From NCBI GenBank assembly GCA_050951505.1, contig JBMNJE010000009.1, forward strand, positions 62,001 through 126,000: 64,000 nt of DNA. The letters are read 5' to 3'. Each line of letters opens with the position of its first letter. Positions within the stretch are counted from its first letter, which is position 1. The notes beneath the pieces were generated by a model, which made no database searches, was not told the origin of the DNA, and saw nothing but the letters and a program-made list of their open reading frames with translations. The translations under genes were made by a program, and so were the position numbers. Of the stretch, positions 34,473 to 43,523 are shown in pieces. The stretch is from DUOA01 sp012839095 (GTDB lineage Bacteria > Bacillota > Clostridia > Caldicoprobacterales > DTU083).

Positions 34473-35714
34473 ATGAAGAGAGGTCATAAGAACTATTTTC
34501 TCTGCACTCTTTTTTTATGCCTTATTTTGCTGGTATCCTGTGTTTCCGGCGTTGTTGAATGGGAAAAGTATTATCCCGGTGCAAACAGTCAGCCTGAGGA
34601 AATGGATAAGCTCGACCCGGAAGTGCCGGATTCCACGCCGGAACCTGAACCGCGCGGAACAACAGCCATGCGGATTCGGGCTGTTGGTGACATCATGATG
34701 CATATGCCGCTGGTAAATGCCGCTCAGGTGACAGCCGACAGCTATGATTTCACGAAATTTTTTGAGCATATAGGCCCTTATCTGGAAGGGGCGGACATTG
34801 TGGCGGGCAACCTGGAGACTACCATCAGCAACGCTCAAAAGGGCTATGGCGGATATCCCATGTTCCGCACACCGGAAGATCTGCTTCCCGCCCTTAAGAG
34901 TGCCGGTTTCAATCTGCTGACAACAGCAAACAACCATACCTTTGACGGTAAGGAGTTTGGTGTTCGTAACACTTTGGACAAGCTGGATGAATATGGTTTT
35001 CTGCATACAGGCAGTGCCCGCAGTCAGGAAGAGCGGGATCAGATTCTGGTAATAGAAAAAAACGACATAAAAGCAGGTGTTCTTGCCTACACATATGGTA
35101 CAAACGGAATGGAAGTTACCATATCCGGAGAGAACCTGCCCTTTATGGTAAATTATATTGACAGGGAGCAGATACGAAGGGATGTCCTGCTGGCCAGGGA
35201 AGCAGGAGCAGAGGTGCTGATTGTATTCATTCACTGGGGTGATGAATATGTCCGTCTTCCAAACAGCTTTCAGAAGGAAACCGCCGATTATCTGATTTCT
35301 CTGGGGGTGGACATAATTTTCGGCAGCCATCCTCATGTGCTGCAGCCGATGGAAAGGCGCCCGGTAACCCTGGATGACGGCACTGAAAAGGAAGCATTTA
35401 TCATCTACTCCCTGGGTAACTTCCTGTCCAACCAGCGTGACCGCTACCGGGACAGCGGCGTGATAGTGGATGTTGATGTCATAAAGGACTATGACAGGGG
35501 AACAATTGAGCTGGGCGAAGTATCCTATACGCCCACCTGGGTATACAAGTATACTGAAAATGGCAGAACTGACTACCGAATTCTGCCGGCCGGGCAGTTT
35601 CTGGATGGAAATGATGAGCTGGATTTAGGCAAAACCGACCTGGAGCGTGTTCAGGCTGTCTGGTCGGAAACTGTCAGCCACCTGGGAACAGAAGGTGCTA
35701 AAGCCAACAGATAA
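34473..35714 (+). CDS. CapA-type metallophosphatase-like lipoprotein
   Basis: This 413-residue lipoprotein (lipobox LLVSC) has a short Pro/Glu linker and then a PGA_cap/CapA domain with calcineurin-like motifs: RAVGDIMMHMPLV, IVAGNLETTIS, TTANNHTFDG, VFIHWGDEY, IIFGSHPHVLQ and YSLGNFLSNQ. CapA homologues serve in poly-gamma-glutamate capsule systems, but no capB, capC or capE is nearby, so a capsule role is not supported here. The RBS (GGAAACGGGG) is loose. Confidence 0.85.
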   Translation: MKRGHKNYFLCTLFLCLILLVSCVSGVVEWEKYYPGANSQPEEMDKLDPEVPDSTPEPEPRGTTAMRIRAVGDIMMHMPLVNAAQVTADSYDFTKFFEHIGPYLEGADIVAGNLETTISNAQKGYGGYPMFRTPEDLLPALKSAGFNLLTTANNHTFDGKEFGVRNTLDKLDEYGFLHTGSARSQEERDQILVIEKNDIKAGVLAYTYGTNGMEVTISGENLPFMVNYIDREQIRRDVLLAREAGAEVLIVFIHWGDEYVRLPNSFQKETADYLISLGVDIIFGSHPHVLQPMERRPVTLDDGTEKEAFIIYSLGNFLSNQRDRYRDSGVIVDVDVIKDYDRGTIELGEVSYTPTWVYKYTENGRTDYRILPAGQFLDGNDELDLGKTDLERVQAVWSETVSHLGTEGAKANR

Positions 35715-35794
35715 AAGGAAAAGCTAATATTACTTTAATAAAGCTGTTTTTTATACTTAATGATTACAAGCAGTCAAGCGAAGGAGGACAAAAG

Positions 35795-36781
35795 ATGCTG
35801 AAAGTGGCAATGTTGAGTGGATGGCATGTTCATGCCAAGGATTATGCCAATCAGGTATCCAAAATTGAAAATGCAGCTATATCAGCTGTTTGGGATGAGG
35901 ACCCTGAAAGGGGCAGGGCATGGGCAGATGAACTGGGTGTACCCTTTGAAGAGGATCTTCAGCAGGTATTGAACCGGGATGACGTTGATGCCGTGATTGT
36001 GGATGCACCTACCAATATGCATACTGAGGTTATGATTGCCGCAGCCAATGCCGGCAAGCATATATTTACCGAAAAGGTCATGGCTCTCACGGTTGCAGAG
36101 TGCGAAGCCATTGCAGAAGCTGTCCGGAAAGCGGGAGTGAAATTCTGCATTTCCTATCCCCACAGGACCTTTCCTGCTAATCTTTTTGCCAAGAAAGCTG
36201 TGGAGGAAAACTGGCTGGGTGAAGTTACCCTGCTTCGGGTAAGGAATGCCCACAATGGAGCAGTAGGCAACTGGCTGCCTCCACATTTCTATGATCCGGA
36301 AGCCTGCGGCGGAGGTGCCATGATCGATCTTGGTGCCCATCCCATGTATTTGTCCCGCTGGCTTCTGGGCAAGCCAAAAAACATCAGCTCGGTTTTCACC
36401 AGGCACACCGGAAGAGCAGTAGAGGATAATGCCGTAAGTGTCATAGAATTTGAAAACAAGGCGATTGCCATAGTGGAAACCGGATTTGTCACGCCGGTCA
36501 GCCCCTTTTCCCTTGAATTGTATGGCACGGAGGGAAGTCTCTTTGTGGGCGGCATGGACAACACAGTCAGAATCTCTTCCAAAAAGTATGCTCCGGAAGC
36601 TGAAGGCTATGTCATACCGGACCAATTGCCTCCTGCCCTGCCCTCTGCCATGGAGCAGTGGGTCAACGGCATTTTGAAGGATGAGAAAATTCATTTCGGC
36701 CTGGAGGAAGGAATTCAGCTTACCCAGTTGATGGAAGGCGCTTACCAATCCCATAGAAGTGGATGCCGGGTAGAGCTCTGA
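35795..36781 (+). CDS. Gfo/Idh/MocA family NAD(P)-dependent oxidoreductase
   Basis: This 328-residue protein has an N-terminal Rossmann region (MLKVAMLSGWHVHAKDYANQ, VDAVIVDAPTNMHTEVMIAAANAGKHIFTEKVMA, where EKVMA replaces the usual EKPLA). The C-terminal alpha/beta domain shows GGGAMIDLGAHPMYLSRWL, including the catalytic-type His. The substrate, a sugar or inositol, is unknown. RBS GAAGGAGGA is strong. It is a single gene followed by a hairpin terminator. Confidence 0.88.
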   Translation: MLKVAMLSGWHVHAKDYANQVSKIENAAISAVWDEDPERGRAWADELGVPFEEDLQQVLNRDDVDAVIVDAPTNMHTEVMIAAANAGKHIFTEKVMALTVAECEAIAEAVRKAGVKFCISYPHRTFPANLFAKKAVEENWLGEVTLLRVRNAHNGAVGNWLPPHFYDPEACGGGAMIDLGAHPMYLSRWLLGKPKNISSVFTRHTGRAVEDNAVSVIEFENKAIAIVETGFVTPVSPFSLELYGTEGSLFVGGMDNTVRISSKKYAPEAEGYVIPDQLPPALPSAMEQWVNGILKDEKIHFGLEEGIQLTQLMEGAYQSHRSGCRVEL

Positions 36782-36830
36782 TAATTTCAGGACAGAAGTG
36801 AGAAGGCATACAAGAAAGGATTAAATACAA

Positions 36831-36862
36831 GCGGGACAGTGCTCTTTCGGCTACTGTCCCGC
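36831..36862. terminator. Bidirectional terminator hairpin between convergent genes
   Basis: GCGGGACAGT pairs perfectly with ACTGTCCCGC across 12 nt. It lies between the oxidoreductase and the convergent folT. The U tracts on both sides are short (TGTTAAT; TTGTATTT on the minus strand). Confidence 0.65.
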
Positions 36863-36903
36863 TGTTAATGTATTATAACTCTTCTTACAACTCGTATATT
36901 ACC

Positions 36904-37422
36904 TTATATCTCTTCACTTTGATTGAAATGTGTCAGGAACAATCTTACTACTATGACGTATATGGGTACCAGGATGAAATTGCCAATAATGCGGGCCGGC
37001 AGCAGGACAATGAATGCCTTTCCCATCATCATGCTAAGCCACAGGGTATTCAGGGTCAGGGAAGTGATGACTGTTGTAATGCCGATGGTTATTGCCAGGG
37101 ACTGCCAGGTCCACTTTTTCCGGAACAGAAGACTCATCAATCCGGGCAGCAGTCCGGTAAGGGCGGACGACAGTGTAAAGCCGGGAAAATAGGGACCCAT
37201 GGGGTTAAAGGGATATCCGATTAAATCTGCCAATGCACCGGTAATAGCTCCGTATACAGGTCCCAGCATGATGCCGCTTAATATTACCGGGATTTCGCCA
37301 AAACCCAGACGTATGTTCTGCACTCCCCCTATAACGACCGTATAGCTGAAAAACCTTGTAAGAACAATGTTGAGTGCAATAAACATGCCGGCAAAGGCAA
37401 CCCTTCTTGCTCTGTTTTTCAT
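36904..37422 (-). CDS. folT: Folate-family ECF transporter S component
   Basis: This 172-residue protein has about six helices and binds substrate for an energy-coupling-factor transporter; the A, A' and T subunits are not in the window. The stretches ALNIVLTRFFSY, IRLGFGEIPVILSGIMLGPVYGAITGALADLIG and GPYFPGFTLSSALTGLLPG match the FolT group. The upstream leader contains a tetrahydrofolate riboswitch, independent evidence for folate as the substrate. A strong RBS, AGGAGAGGAGG, precedes the ATG and can be sequestered in the leader. Confidence 0.9.
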   Translation of the reverse strand: MKNRARRVAFAGMFIALNIVLTRFFSYTVVIGGVQNIRLGFGEIPVILSGIMLGPVYGAITGALADLIGYPFNPMGPYFPGFTLSSALTGLLPGLMSLLFRKKWTWQSLAITIGITTVITSLTLNTLWLSMMMGKAFIVLLPARIIGNFILVPIYVIVVRLFLTHFNQSEEI

Positions 37423-37431
37423 ATGAAAAAA

Positions 37432-37501
37432 ACACCTCCTCTCCTCAGACGGCTCTTATCGCCACATCCAAGGAGATTTGTGTGTTTCTCTCCTGACTGT
37501 G
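37432..37501 (-). promoter_or_regulatory. Expression platform of the THF riboswitch controlling folT translation
   Basis: On the minus strand AGGAGA (37494-37489) can pair with TCTCCT (37476-37471). The same TCTCCT can instead pair with the RBS AGGAGAGGAGG (37445-37435). These mutually exclusive helices would expose or hide the ribosome binding site. No U-tract terminator is seen, which suggests translational control. Confidence 0.55.
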
Positions 37502-37597
37502 GCAGCGGATGCGGAAGGGTACCGCAGGCTGTGAAAGCCTTTCGTTCAGGGGCAACCTCCCATCCCCTGACACTTTACGCACCATTCCTACTCTGCA
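37502..37597 (-). ncRNA. Tetrahydrofolate (THF) riboswitch aptamer
   Basis: Read on the minus strand, the 96-nt element starts GCAGAGTAGG and ends GCATCCGCTGC, closing a GCAG/CTGC P1 stem. Between them lie TGCGTAAAGTG, a GGGG...CCCC hairpin (CAGGGGATGGGAGG then TTGCCCCTGAACG) and a further hairpin ending GCCTGCGGTA. The GAGUAG 5' motif and GCAUCCGCU 3' motif are those of THF riboswitches. The downstream gene is a folT homologue, exactly as expected. Confidence 0.85.
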
Positions 37598-37606
37598 CTT
37601 TGGCAT

Positions 37607-37635
37607 ATTATAACAGACAAAGGACAGGATCACAA
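37607..37635 (-). promoter_or_regulatory. Sigma-A promoter for the THF riboswitch and folT
   Basis: On the minus strand TTGTGA (37635-37630) and perfect TATAAT (37612-37607) are 17 nt apart with an extended -10 TGT. Transcription would start just before the aptamer. Confidence 0.75.
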
Positions 37636-37753
37636 GAATAATTGACAACCGGATACAATATTCAGCAATTTTATACATATCGCTGCAAGATCACATAAGA
37701 GGTAGGAGTTTTCATTTTTATGGAGAATACTATAAATGAGGAAGGTGATTTCC

Positions 37754-38332
37754 TTGAGCCATTTTTTTGCCTATCTGGCCAGGATGAAATTCATACAGCG
37801 CTGGGGTCTGATGCGCAATGTCCGGCAGGAAAATATCCAGGAACACAGCCTGCAGACGGCAATGATTGCCCACAATCTGGCTCTTGTAAAAAATAAATTT
37901 TTCGGAGGCAGTGTTGATCCTCTGAGAGTGCTGCTTCTTGCCGTCTATCATGAGGCAAGCGAGGTCATAACAGGCGATCTGGCAACTCCCATAAAATACT
38001 TCAATCCGGAGATCAAACGGGCATATAAGCATATAGAAAAGGTGGCTAACGAGAGGCTTTTGTCCATGCTTCCCGAAGAGCTTAAACCGGATTACGAGCC
38101 CATTCTCTTCTCGTCTCATGACGATGAAGAACATTGGAAGCTGGTAAAGTCAGCGGATAAAATCTGTGCCTATCTGAAATGCATTGAGGAGCTGAAGGCC
38201 GGAAATATGGAGTTCTCAAAGGCAGAGCGGGCTATACATAAGGAACTGATCAATCTAAACCGTCCCGAAGTGGAGTATTTTATGGAAAAGTTTCTCCCCA
38301 GTTTCCACCTGACCCTGGATGAGCTGAACTGA
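37754..38332 (+). CDS. yfbR: YfbR-like HD-domain 5'-deoxynucleotidase (TTG start)
   Basis: This 192-residue protein begins MSHFFAYLARMKFIQRWGLMRNVRQENIQEHSLQTAMIAHNLA, which is the YfbR signature. The HD motif follows in VYHEASEVITGDLATPIKY, and KSADKICAYLKCIEEL later. E. coli YfbR dephosphorylates deoxyribonucleoside 5'-monophosphates and is 199 residues long. TTG 37754 is taken as start because AGGAAGGTG precedes it; the ATG at 37736 lacks a site. Confidence 0.9.
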   Translation: MSHFFAYLARMKFIQRWGLMRNVRQENIQEHSLQTAMIAHNLALVKNKFFGGSVDPLRVLLLAVYHEASEVITGDLATPIKYFNPEIKRAYKHIEKVANERLLSMLPEELKPDYEPILFSSHDDEEHWKLVKSADKICAYLKCIEELKAGNMEFSKAERAIHKELINLNRPEVEYFMEKFLPSFHLTLDELN

Positions 38333-38405
38333 ATGAGGGGCAGGAAGGAAAAATAAGCATGCAATAATAAATTATAATTGAAGATTATATAGGAAGGTGA
38401 TAGCT

Positions 38406-39887
38406 GTGAAAGAACTTAACATGCTGGCCTTTGATCTTGGCGCCAGCAGCGGCAGAGGGATGCTTGGCCGGTTTAACGGCAGCCGCCTGAAGGTAGAGGA
38501 GCTGCATCGCTTCTCCAACGATCCGGTTACGGTTACCGGTCATACCTATTGGGACATCCTGAGATTATACCGGGAGATTGAACAGGGACTTCTTAAGTTT
38601 GCCAACAGTAAAGAGGGCAGCCTGGCCTCAATCGGTATCGATACCTGGGGCGTGGATTTCGGGCTCTTGGATCAGAAGGGACAACTCATGGGCAACCCCT
38701 TTCATTACCGGGATGTTCGGACTGACGGGATGTTTGAGGAAGCATTTAAAAGGGTGCCGAAAGAGGAAATCTTCAATCGGACAGGCATAGCATTTCAAAA
38801 ATTCAATACCCTCTACCAGCTGCTGTCCATGCAGCTGAACAGCCCGGATGTGCTGGAAAGGGCATCCACCATGCTGTTTATTCCCGATCTGCTCACCTAT
38901 TTCCTGACCGGAGAGAAGCGAACCGAATTCACTGAAGCCACCACCAGCCAGATGCTGGACGCGGCTACCGGACAATGGAGCAGGGAACTCCTGAAAGCTC
39001 TGGGAATTCCGGAGCATTTTCTGACGGAAATTGATTATCCGGGAGATCCCCGTGGCAGGATCAGGAAGGAAACAGCCGATCTTCTCGGCATAGGCGAGGT
39101 TCCATTATATGCTGTAGCTACCCATGACACGGGTTCAGCTGTAGCTGCTGTTCCTGCTGTGGAAGGCAATTATGTATTTTTAAGCAGCGGTACCTGGTCC
39201 CTGATGGGAGTGGAAGTTGATCGGCCCATCGTGAATGAAACAACACTGAAATGGAACTATACCAATGAAGGATGTGTCGGCGGCAAATATCGTCTGCTGA
39301 AAAACATCATGGGACTGTGGATCTTCCAGGAATGCAAGAGAGAATGGGATCGCAGGGGAGAAGTATACGATTTCAAGGAAATGGATCAGATGGCGGAAGC
39401 AAGTACTCCCATGCTGGCATTCATTGATCCGGATGATGATTTATTCTATCATCCCGGCGATATGCCTGCCAAGGTTCAGCAATACTGTCAAAAGACCGGG
39501 CAGACTGTGCCGCAGAGCAAGGGGGAAATCATACGCTGCATTTTTGAGAGCCTGGCACTCAAGTATCGCTGGTCCTTTGAGAAGCTGGAGGAGATATTGG
39601 GCAAGAAGCTTGATGTTCTCCATATAGTAGGCGGCGGCACCAAGAATCGTCTCCTGAACCAGTTTACAGCCAACGTTCTGAATAAACCTGTAATCTGCGG
39701 TCCGGTGGAGGCAACTGCAATCGGCAACCTGATGGTCCAGGCCATGGCCTTGGGCGAGGTCGCAAATCAGGCAGAAATCCGTCAGATCGTCAGGGATTCC
39801 TTCCCCACGGAGGATTATCTGCCCCAGAATACGGATATCTGGGAAGAAGCTTATGCCAGATTCCTTACCATCATTGACAATGAATGA
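38406..39887 (+). CDS. rhaB: Rhamnulokinase (FGGY family)
   Basis: This 493-residue kinase phosphorylates L-rhamnulose at C1. The N-terminal ATPase motif FDLGASSGRGMLGRF, SIGIDTWGVDFGLLD, THDTGSAVAAVPA, FLSSGTWSLMGVE and IVGGGTKNRLLNQFTANVLNKPV are those of RhaB. GTG 38406 is preceded by AGGAAGGTG. No rhamnose isomerase, aldolase or regulator is adjacent, so the pathway must be completed elsewhere, or the enzyme acts on a related deoxysugar. Confidence 0.88.
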   Translation: MKELNMLAFDLGASSGRGMLGRFNGSRLKVEELHRFSNDPVTVTGHTYWDILRLYREIEQGLLKFANSKEGSLASIGIDTWGVDFGLLDQKGQLMGNPFHYRDVRTDGMFEEAFKRVPKEEIFNRTGIAFQKFNTLYQLLSMQLNSPDVLERASTMLFIPDLLTYFLTGEKRTEFTEATTSQMLDAATGQWSRELLKALGIPEHFLTEIDYPGDPRGRIRKETADLLGIGEVPLYAVATHDTGSAVAAVPAVEGNYVFLSSGTWSLMGVEVDRPIVNETTLKWNYTNEGCVGGKYRLLKNIMGLWIFQECKREWDRRGEVYDFKEMDQMAEASTPMLAFIDPDDDLFYHPGDMPAKVQQYCQKTGQTVPQSKGEIIRCIFESLALKYRWSFEKLEEILGKKLDVLHIVGGGTKNRLLNQFTANVLNKPVICGPVEATAIGNLMVQAMALGEVANQAEIRQIVRDSFPTEDYLPQNTDIWEEAYARFLTIIDNE

Positions 39888-40065
39888 CAGACATCCAAAT
39901 ATTTTCATTGCTAATTTGCGTCTATGTGGGCAAAATAGAGTCACAAGGGTTGGGATGGTCTGTGACATCAACTAACAAAGCAAAAGGCTTATTGTGCAGT
40001 GCCTTTTCAATTTGACTTGGTTTCGAGCTGTGTTTTATCCAACGGATCATTATCCGGCCCTTTTC

Positions 40066-40093
40066 AGGAGAATCCCCTCATGGGGATTCTCCT
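40066..40093. terminator. Perfect 12-bp hairpin between convergent rhaB and GH18 genes
   Basis: AGGAGAATCCCC (40066-40077) pairs perfectly with GGGGATTCTCCT (40082-40093) around TCAT. There is no real U tract on either strand, so it may act as a transcript-end stabiliser or weak bidirectional terminator. The remainder of 39888-40118 shows no gene. Confidence 0.5.
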
Positions 40094-40118
40094 TCATTGC
40101 GCTCGGAATGGGCCTTCC

Positions 40119-41402
40119 TTATACCGGTTTTCTTACAACAAAATTGTCCTCAATCAGAAGCCAGTTTTGCGGAAAGTCCCTGCCGAGAACCCAGTAGAAA
40201 AATCCCCGGATTCCGAGTTCCTTTACCAGGTCGAATTTGGCCTGAATACTGCGTGCATCCTCGAACCATACAATATGGTATCTGCCCTGCTCATCTATAT
40301 AATTGAAGAAGGGTGCCTGGGAGTCTGCATCATATTCAATGTTAGTGTTATACCTTAAGGCCAGTTCTACAGCCTGCTGCGGGCTGATGGATCTGGCCCA
40401 TTGGCCTCCCGGTACGTATGGCAGTGTCCAGTCGTACCCATAAAGGGGGATGCCCATCATAATTTTGCTCCGGGGTATTTCAGTAAGGGCATATTCCAAT
40501 ACCGCCCGTACCTGATCGATTGGTGAGACCGCCATGGGCGGACCTCCCGACCATCCCCATTCATAAGTCATCAAAAAGACCATGTCATTGATCTCACCAT
40601 GAGCCCGGTAATCATGTCCCTCATAAAGGGTTCCGGGCTGGTCAGCTGACAGCTTGGGTGCAAGAGCCGCGCTCAGAAGCAGATTAAGAGGTCTCAGCCG
40701 GGCTGCTGCCTTTCTCATGAATTCATTGTAGGGTTCTCTGTTTTCCGCTCCCAGATATTCGAAATCAACATCCAGGCCGCCGTATCCTTTCTGCTGCATA
40801 ATAGCAACGGCATTATCCAGCACTGTAGTTTGAAGTTCTTCGCTGGAAAGAATGGTCGCAGCCAATTCTCTGCTGAAGGTTCCGTTCTCAAAGTTTGTCA
40901 GCACCATCAGGGGCAGGGCCCGCTGACGATAGGCAGCCTGAATTACAGGTTCGTCTGTTATCGGGGTCAGTGAGCCGTCCCGATTTACCGCATAACTGAA
41001 TACATTCAGATAGGTTAAATAAATGCCCACCCTGTCCACAATTTCCGGAGAAGCAGCACCTGAGGCCTGTACATCAATATATGCAGCTGTTTCTGTTGTC
41101 TGTCTTAGCTTCTGCGGTATATAAATTCTCATTCCCGCCGGCAGGCTGCCGGGATCAGTAATGCCGTTGATTCTCATTAATTCAGCAAGGGGTACATTGT
41201 ATAGAATGCTGATCTGATATAGAGTTTCTCCGGGAACAACCCAATGATAGCTGCCCCATATGGGTATTACCAGAGTCTGGCCTATGACCAGTCTGTTGGG
41301 ATCAGGAATTTCATTGGATTCAGCCAGCAGGCTGACATTAACGGAATACATTTGGGCGATTCTCCAAAGGGTGTCACCCGGCCTTACTAGATGTATCTGC
41401 AC
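40119..41402 (-). CDS. LysM-GH18 spore peptidoglycan hydrolase (YaaH/SleL-like)
   Basis: This 427-residue protein has two LysM modules (residues 2-48: IHLVRPGDTLWRIAQMYSV; residues 53-97: HWVVPGETLYQISILYNVP). A GH18 barrel follows with the catalytic motif GGLDVDFEYLG, Glu215 being the likely proton donor. There is no signal peptide, as is usual for spore coat or cortex-lytic proteins synthesised in the mother cell. SleL/YaaH acts as an N-acetylglucosaminidase on cortex fragments during germination. The start is GTG with GGTGAAG upstream. Confidence 0.87.
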   Translation of the reverse strand: MQIHLVRPGDTLWRIAQMYSVNVSLLAESNEIPDPNRLVIGQTLVIPIWGSYHWVVPGETLYQISILYNVPLAELMRINGITDPGSLPAGMRIYIPQKLRQTTETAAYIDVQASGAASPEIVDRVGIYLTYLNVFSYAVNRDGSLTPITDEPVIQAAYRQRALPLMVLTNFENGTFSRELAATILSSEELQTTVLDNAVAIMQQKGYGGLDVDFEYLGAENREPYNEFMRKAAARLRPLNLLLSAALAPKLSADQPGTLYEGHDYRAHGEINDMVFLMTYEWGWSGGPPMAVSPIDQVRAVLEYALTEIPRSKIMMGIPLYGYDWTLPYVPGGQWARSISPQQAVELALRYNTNIEYDADSQAPFFNYIDEQGRYHIVWFEDARSIQAKFDLVKELGIRGFFYWVLGRDFPQNWLLIEDNFVVRKPV

Positions 41403-41611
41403 CTTATCTTCACCGCCTTATAAAAAGTTCCTGTTAATCAACTATATTCAAATTAAGGCAGATAGGTGATAGAAGACGGATAAGAAGCGGATACAGCGGA
41501 ATAGGATATTTTATGAAGCTGAATAAGGCTTGCAGAAGCCGGACAATCATTAAACGGGAATATATCAGACATAGCAGTTTGGAAAATTACAGTGATTATA
41601 TATTACAAGTC

Positions 41612-41620
41612 TGATATAAT
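41612..41620 (+). promoter_or_regulatory. Extended -10 promoter element in the 41403-41737 intergenic region
   Basis: TGA followed by TATAAT lies about 118 nt upstream of the small lipoprotein gene; the -35 is weak. I see no other gene, repeat or leader structure in this 335-bp divergent gap. Confidence 0.4.
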
Positions 41621-41737
41621 TATATTATTGTATCTGTAAGAGAAAATGGTTTTTAGCAGCTTTACTGAGTTTACTATTTTTCAGTATGGATATATCTTGC
41701 CTGATGAGCTGTAATCAAAGAAGGAGGTTTTTCCGAT

Positions 41738-42031
41738 ATGAGAAAAAGAATCCTGTTAACCTGTATTCTGCTCTCCCTTATTTTGCTTACCCTGTCCGGA
41801 TGCATGCCGGGAAACGGTACATACACTGAAGACAAGCCGGCAGGTTTTCTATGGGGCGTCTGGCATGGCTGGATTGCACCGGTTTCGCTCATAGCAGGTT
41901 TGTTTAACAAGGATATAAGGGTATACGAGGCAGTCAACAAAGGCTGGCTGTATGATTTTGGTTTCTATATCGCTATTATCAGCGGATTCGGCGGACTATC
42001 ACTGTCCCGAAAAGCAAAGTCAAAAAAGTAG
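41738..42031 (+). CDS. Small conserved lipoprotein of unknown function
   Basis: This 97-residue protein has a signal peptide with lipobox LTLSGC (Cys24 or so), a stretch GFLWGVWHGWIAPVSLIAGLFNKDIRVYEAVNKGWLYDFGF containing one hydrophobic segment, and a final helix before a Lys-rich tail. Similar small proteins with the WHGxIAP and FNKDIxVYE motifs are widespread, but no function is known to me. RBS GAAGGAGG is strong. It precedes the SGNH esterase gene by 44 nt. Confidence 0.75.
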   Translation: MRKRILLTCILLSLILLTLSGCMPGNGTYTEDKPAGFLWGVWHGWIAPVSLIAGLFNKDIRVYEAVNKGWLYDFGFYIAIISGFGGLSLSRKAKSKK

Positions 42032-42075
42032 AAACATCGTAATAAAACATGTAACAATTCTTAGGGGGATGAGAT

Positions 42076-43467
42076 ATGCCCAGGTCATCGGTAGGAGCAA
42101 TTATTGATTCAGGCCCGCAAAACTGGCAGATTATTCAGCAGAAGGCAGGTTACGGGGAAATCAGCCTGTCAGGCAGATGGGCAACGGAGGAAAAGGTATC
42201 AAATGTCCGGATTTATGCCAGAGTTGTGCGTGAGGAAACCGGCGAGAGCCTTGTACCATGGCAGGCTGCACAGCAGCTGCCGGATCAAGGGTGGGAGATA
42301 GTTCTTAAGGATATCCCGGCAGGCGGCTTATACAGGGTTGAAACCTGCATGAATCATGACGGTACTGCAGGCGCTCTGGAATGGGCCATCCGCGGTGACA
42401 TGATTCATCATATAGGAATCGGGGATATCTATGTAATAGCCGGTCAAAGCAATGCTGCAGGCTATGGAAAGGATATCGTCCATGATCCTCCTGAACTGGG
42501 GGTACATATTCTAAGAAACAACGGAAAATGGGATTTGGCTTCCCACCCGCTGAATGAATCCACAGATACCATACATCCGGTAAATATGGAGCATTCCAAT
42601 CCGGGTCATTCTCCTTTTCTTCATTTTGCCAAACTGCTGAAGAAGGAACTGGGATACCCCATCGGACTTTTGCAGACATCTCTGGGCGGCTCTCCCCTAA
42701 GCCTCTGGAATCCGGATGAAAACGGCGCATTATATCGAAACATGATGGAAGTAATCGGTTCACAGGGAAACCGTGTACAGGGGATTCTTTGGTATCAGGG
42801 CTGCTCCGATGCATCCCCCGGTTTGTGTGAAACCTATCTGAAGCGCTTCAGAAACATGGTGGATTCCTTAAGGCGGGATTTGAATATGCCTGAACTTCCT
42901 TTTCTTACTGTTCAGCTGAATCGGCATTTGGAAACAGCGCAGCCTGAATCAGATCATTGCTGGGGCATGCTCCGCGAAGCGCAAAGGCAGGCAGCACGCA
43001 GAATCCCCAATGTTTATGTAGTACCTTCACTGGACTGCGGCTTATCCGATGTCATCCATATCCGTTCCTCATCCAATATAATTCTGGGTGAGCGGCTGGC
43101 CAGGGCAGCTTTGGCAGGCATATACGGCCGCAGGTTCTTCCACAAGGCACCTGATCTTATAGAAGCCCGCAGAACAGGAAGAAACTCCATTATGTTGAAA
43201 TTTGAAAATGTATACGGCAGGCTGGATACCCTGGGTATGCCTGTATCCGATCTGCCCTTTACCGTGGAAGATGAGATGGGTAAAGCCGCTGTCGTGGACT
43301 GCAGACTTCAAGGGCCCAACTGGTTTATACTGACTGTGGACAGGGATCTGACAGGCCGGATAAGAGTTCATGGAGCGTATCAGCAAAACCCGCCTTTTTT
43401 CCTGCCTATAGACTTTGAAACTCATATGCCGATTCTTGCATTTTATGCAGTGGAAGTCATCAGTTAA
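42076..43467 (+). CDS. SGNH-hydrolase / sialate O-acetylesterase-like protein
   Basis: This 463-residue protein shows the SGNH blocks of the SASA (DUF303) esterase family: IYVIAGQSNAAGYGKD (nucleophile Ser in GQSN), LLQTSLGGSPLSLW, GILWYQGCSDA and SDVIHIRSSSN (Asp-x-x-His dyad). Such enzymes deacetylate sugars, including sialic acid and xylan decorations. No signal peptide is seen, so it acts in the cytosol. It lies directly before a GH92 gene, 56 nt apart, and the two could process an imported mannose-containing glycan. Confidence 0.8.
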   Translation: MPRSSVGAIIDSGPQNWQIIQQKAGYGEISLSGRWATEEKVSNVRIYARVVREETGESLVPWQAAQQLPDQGWEIVLKDIPAGGLYRVETCMNHDGTAGALEWAIRGDMIHHIGIGDIYVIAGQSNAAGYGKDIVHDPPELGVHILRNNGKWDLASHPLNESTDTIHPVNMEHSNPGHSPFLHFAKLLKKELGYPIGLLQTSLGGSPLSLWNPDENGALYRNMMEVIGSQGNRVQGILWYQGCSDASPGLCETYLKRFRNMVDSLRRDLNMPELPFLTVQLNRHLETAQPESDHCWGMLREAQRQAARRIPNVYVVPSLDCGLSDVIHIRSSSNIILGERLARAALAGIYGRRFFHKAPDLIEARRTGRNSIMLKFENVYGRLDTLGMPVSDLPFTVEDEMGKAAVVDCRLQGPNWFILTVDRDLTGRIRVHGAYQQNPPFFLPIDFETHMPILAFYAVEVIS

Positions 43468-43523
43468 TATAAGATTTACACTATCAATAAATCATCATTA
43501 CTATTGTTAAGGAGAAATCGTAT

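Noticed and set aside
34473..35714. Capsule biosynthesis locus
   Set aside because: Only a CapA-like lipoprotein is present; no capB/C/E or polymer export genes lie nearby.
36868..37224. A plus-strand 118-codon frame over the folT region
   Set aside because: It runs through the terminator hairpin and antisense to a clear membrane protein with a riboswitch. No RBS or motif supports it.
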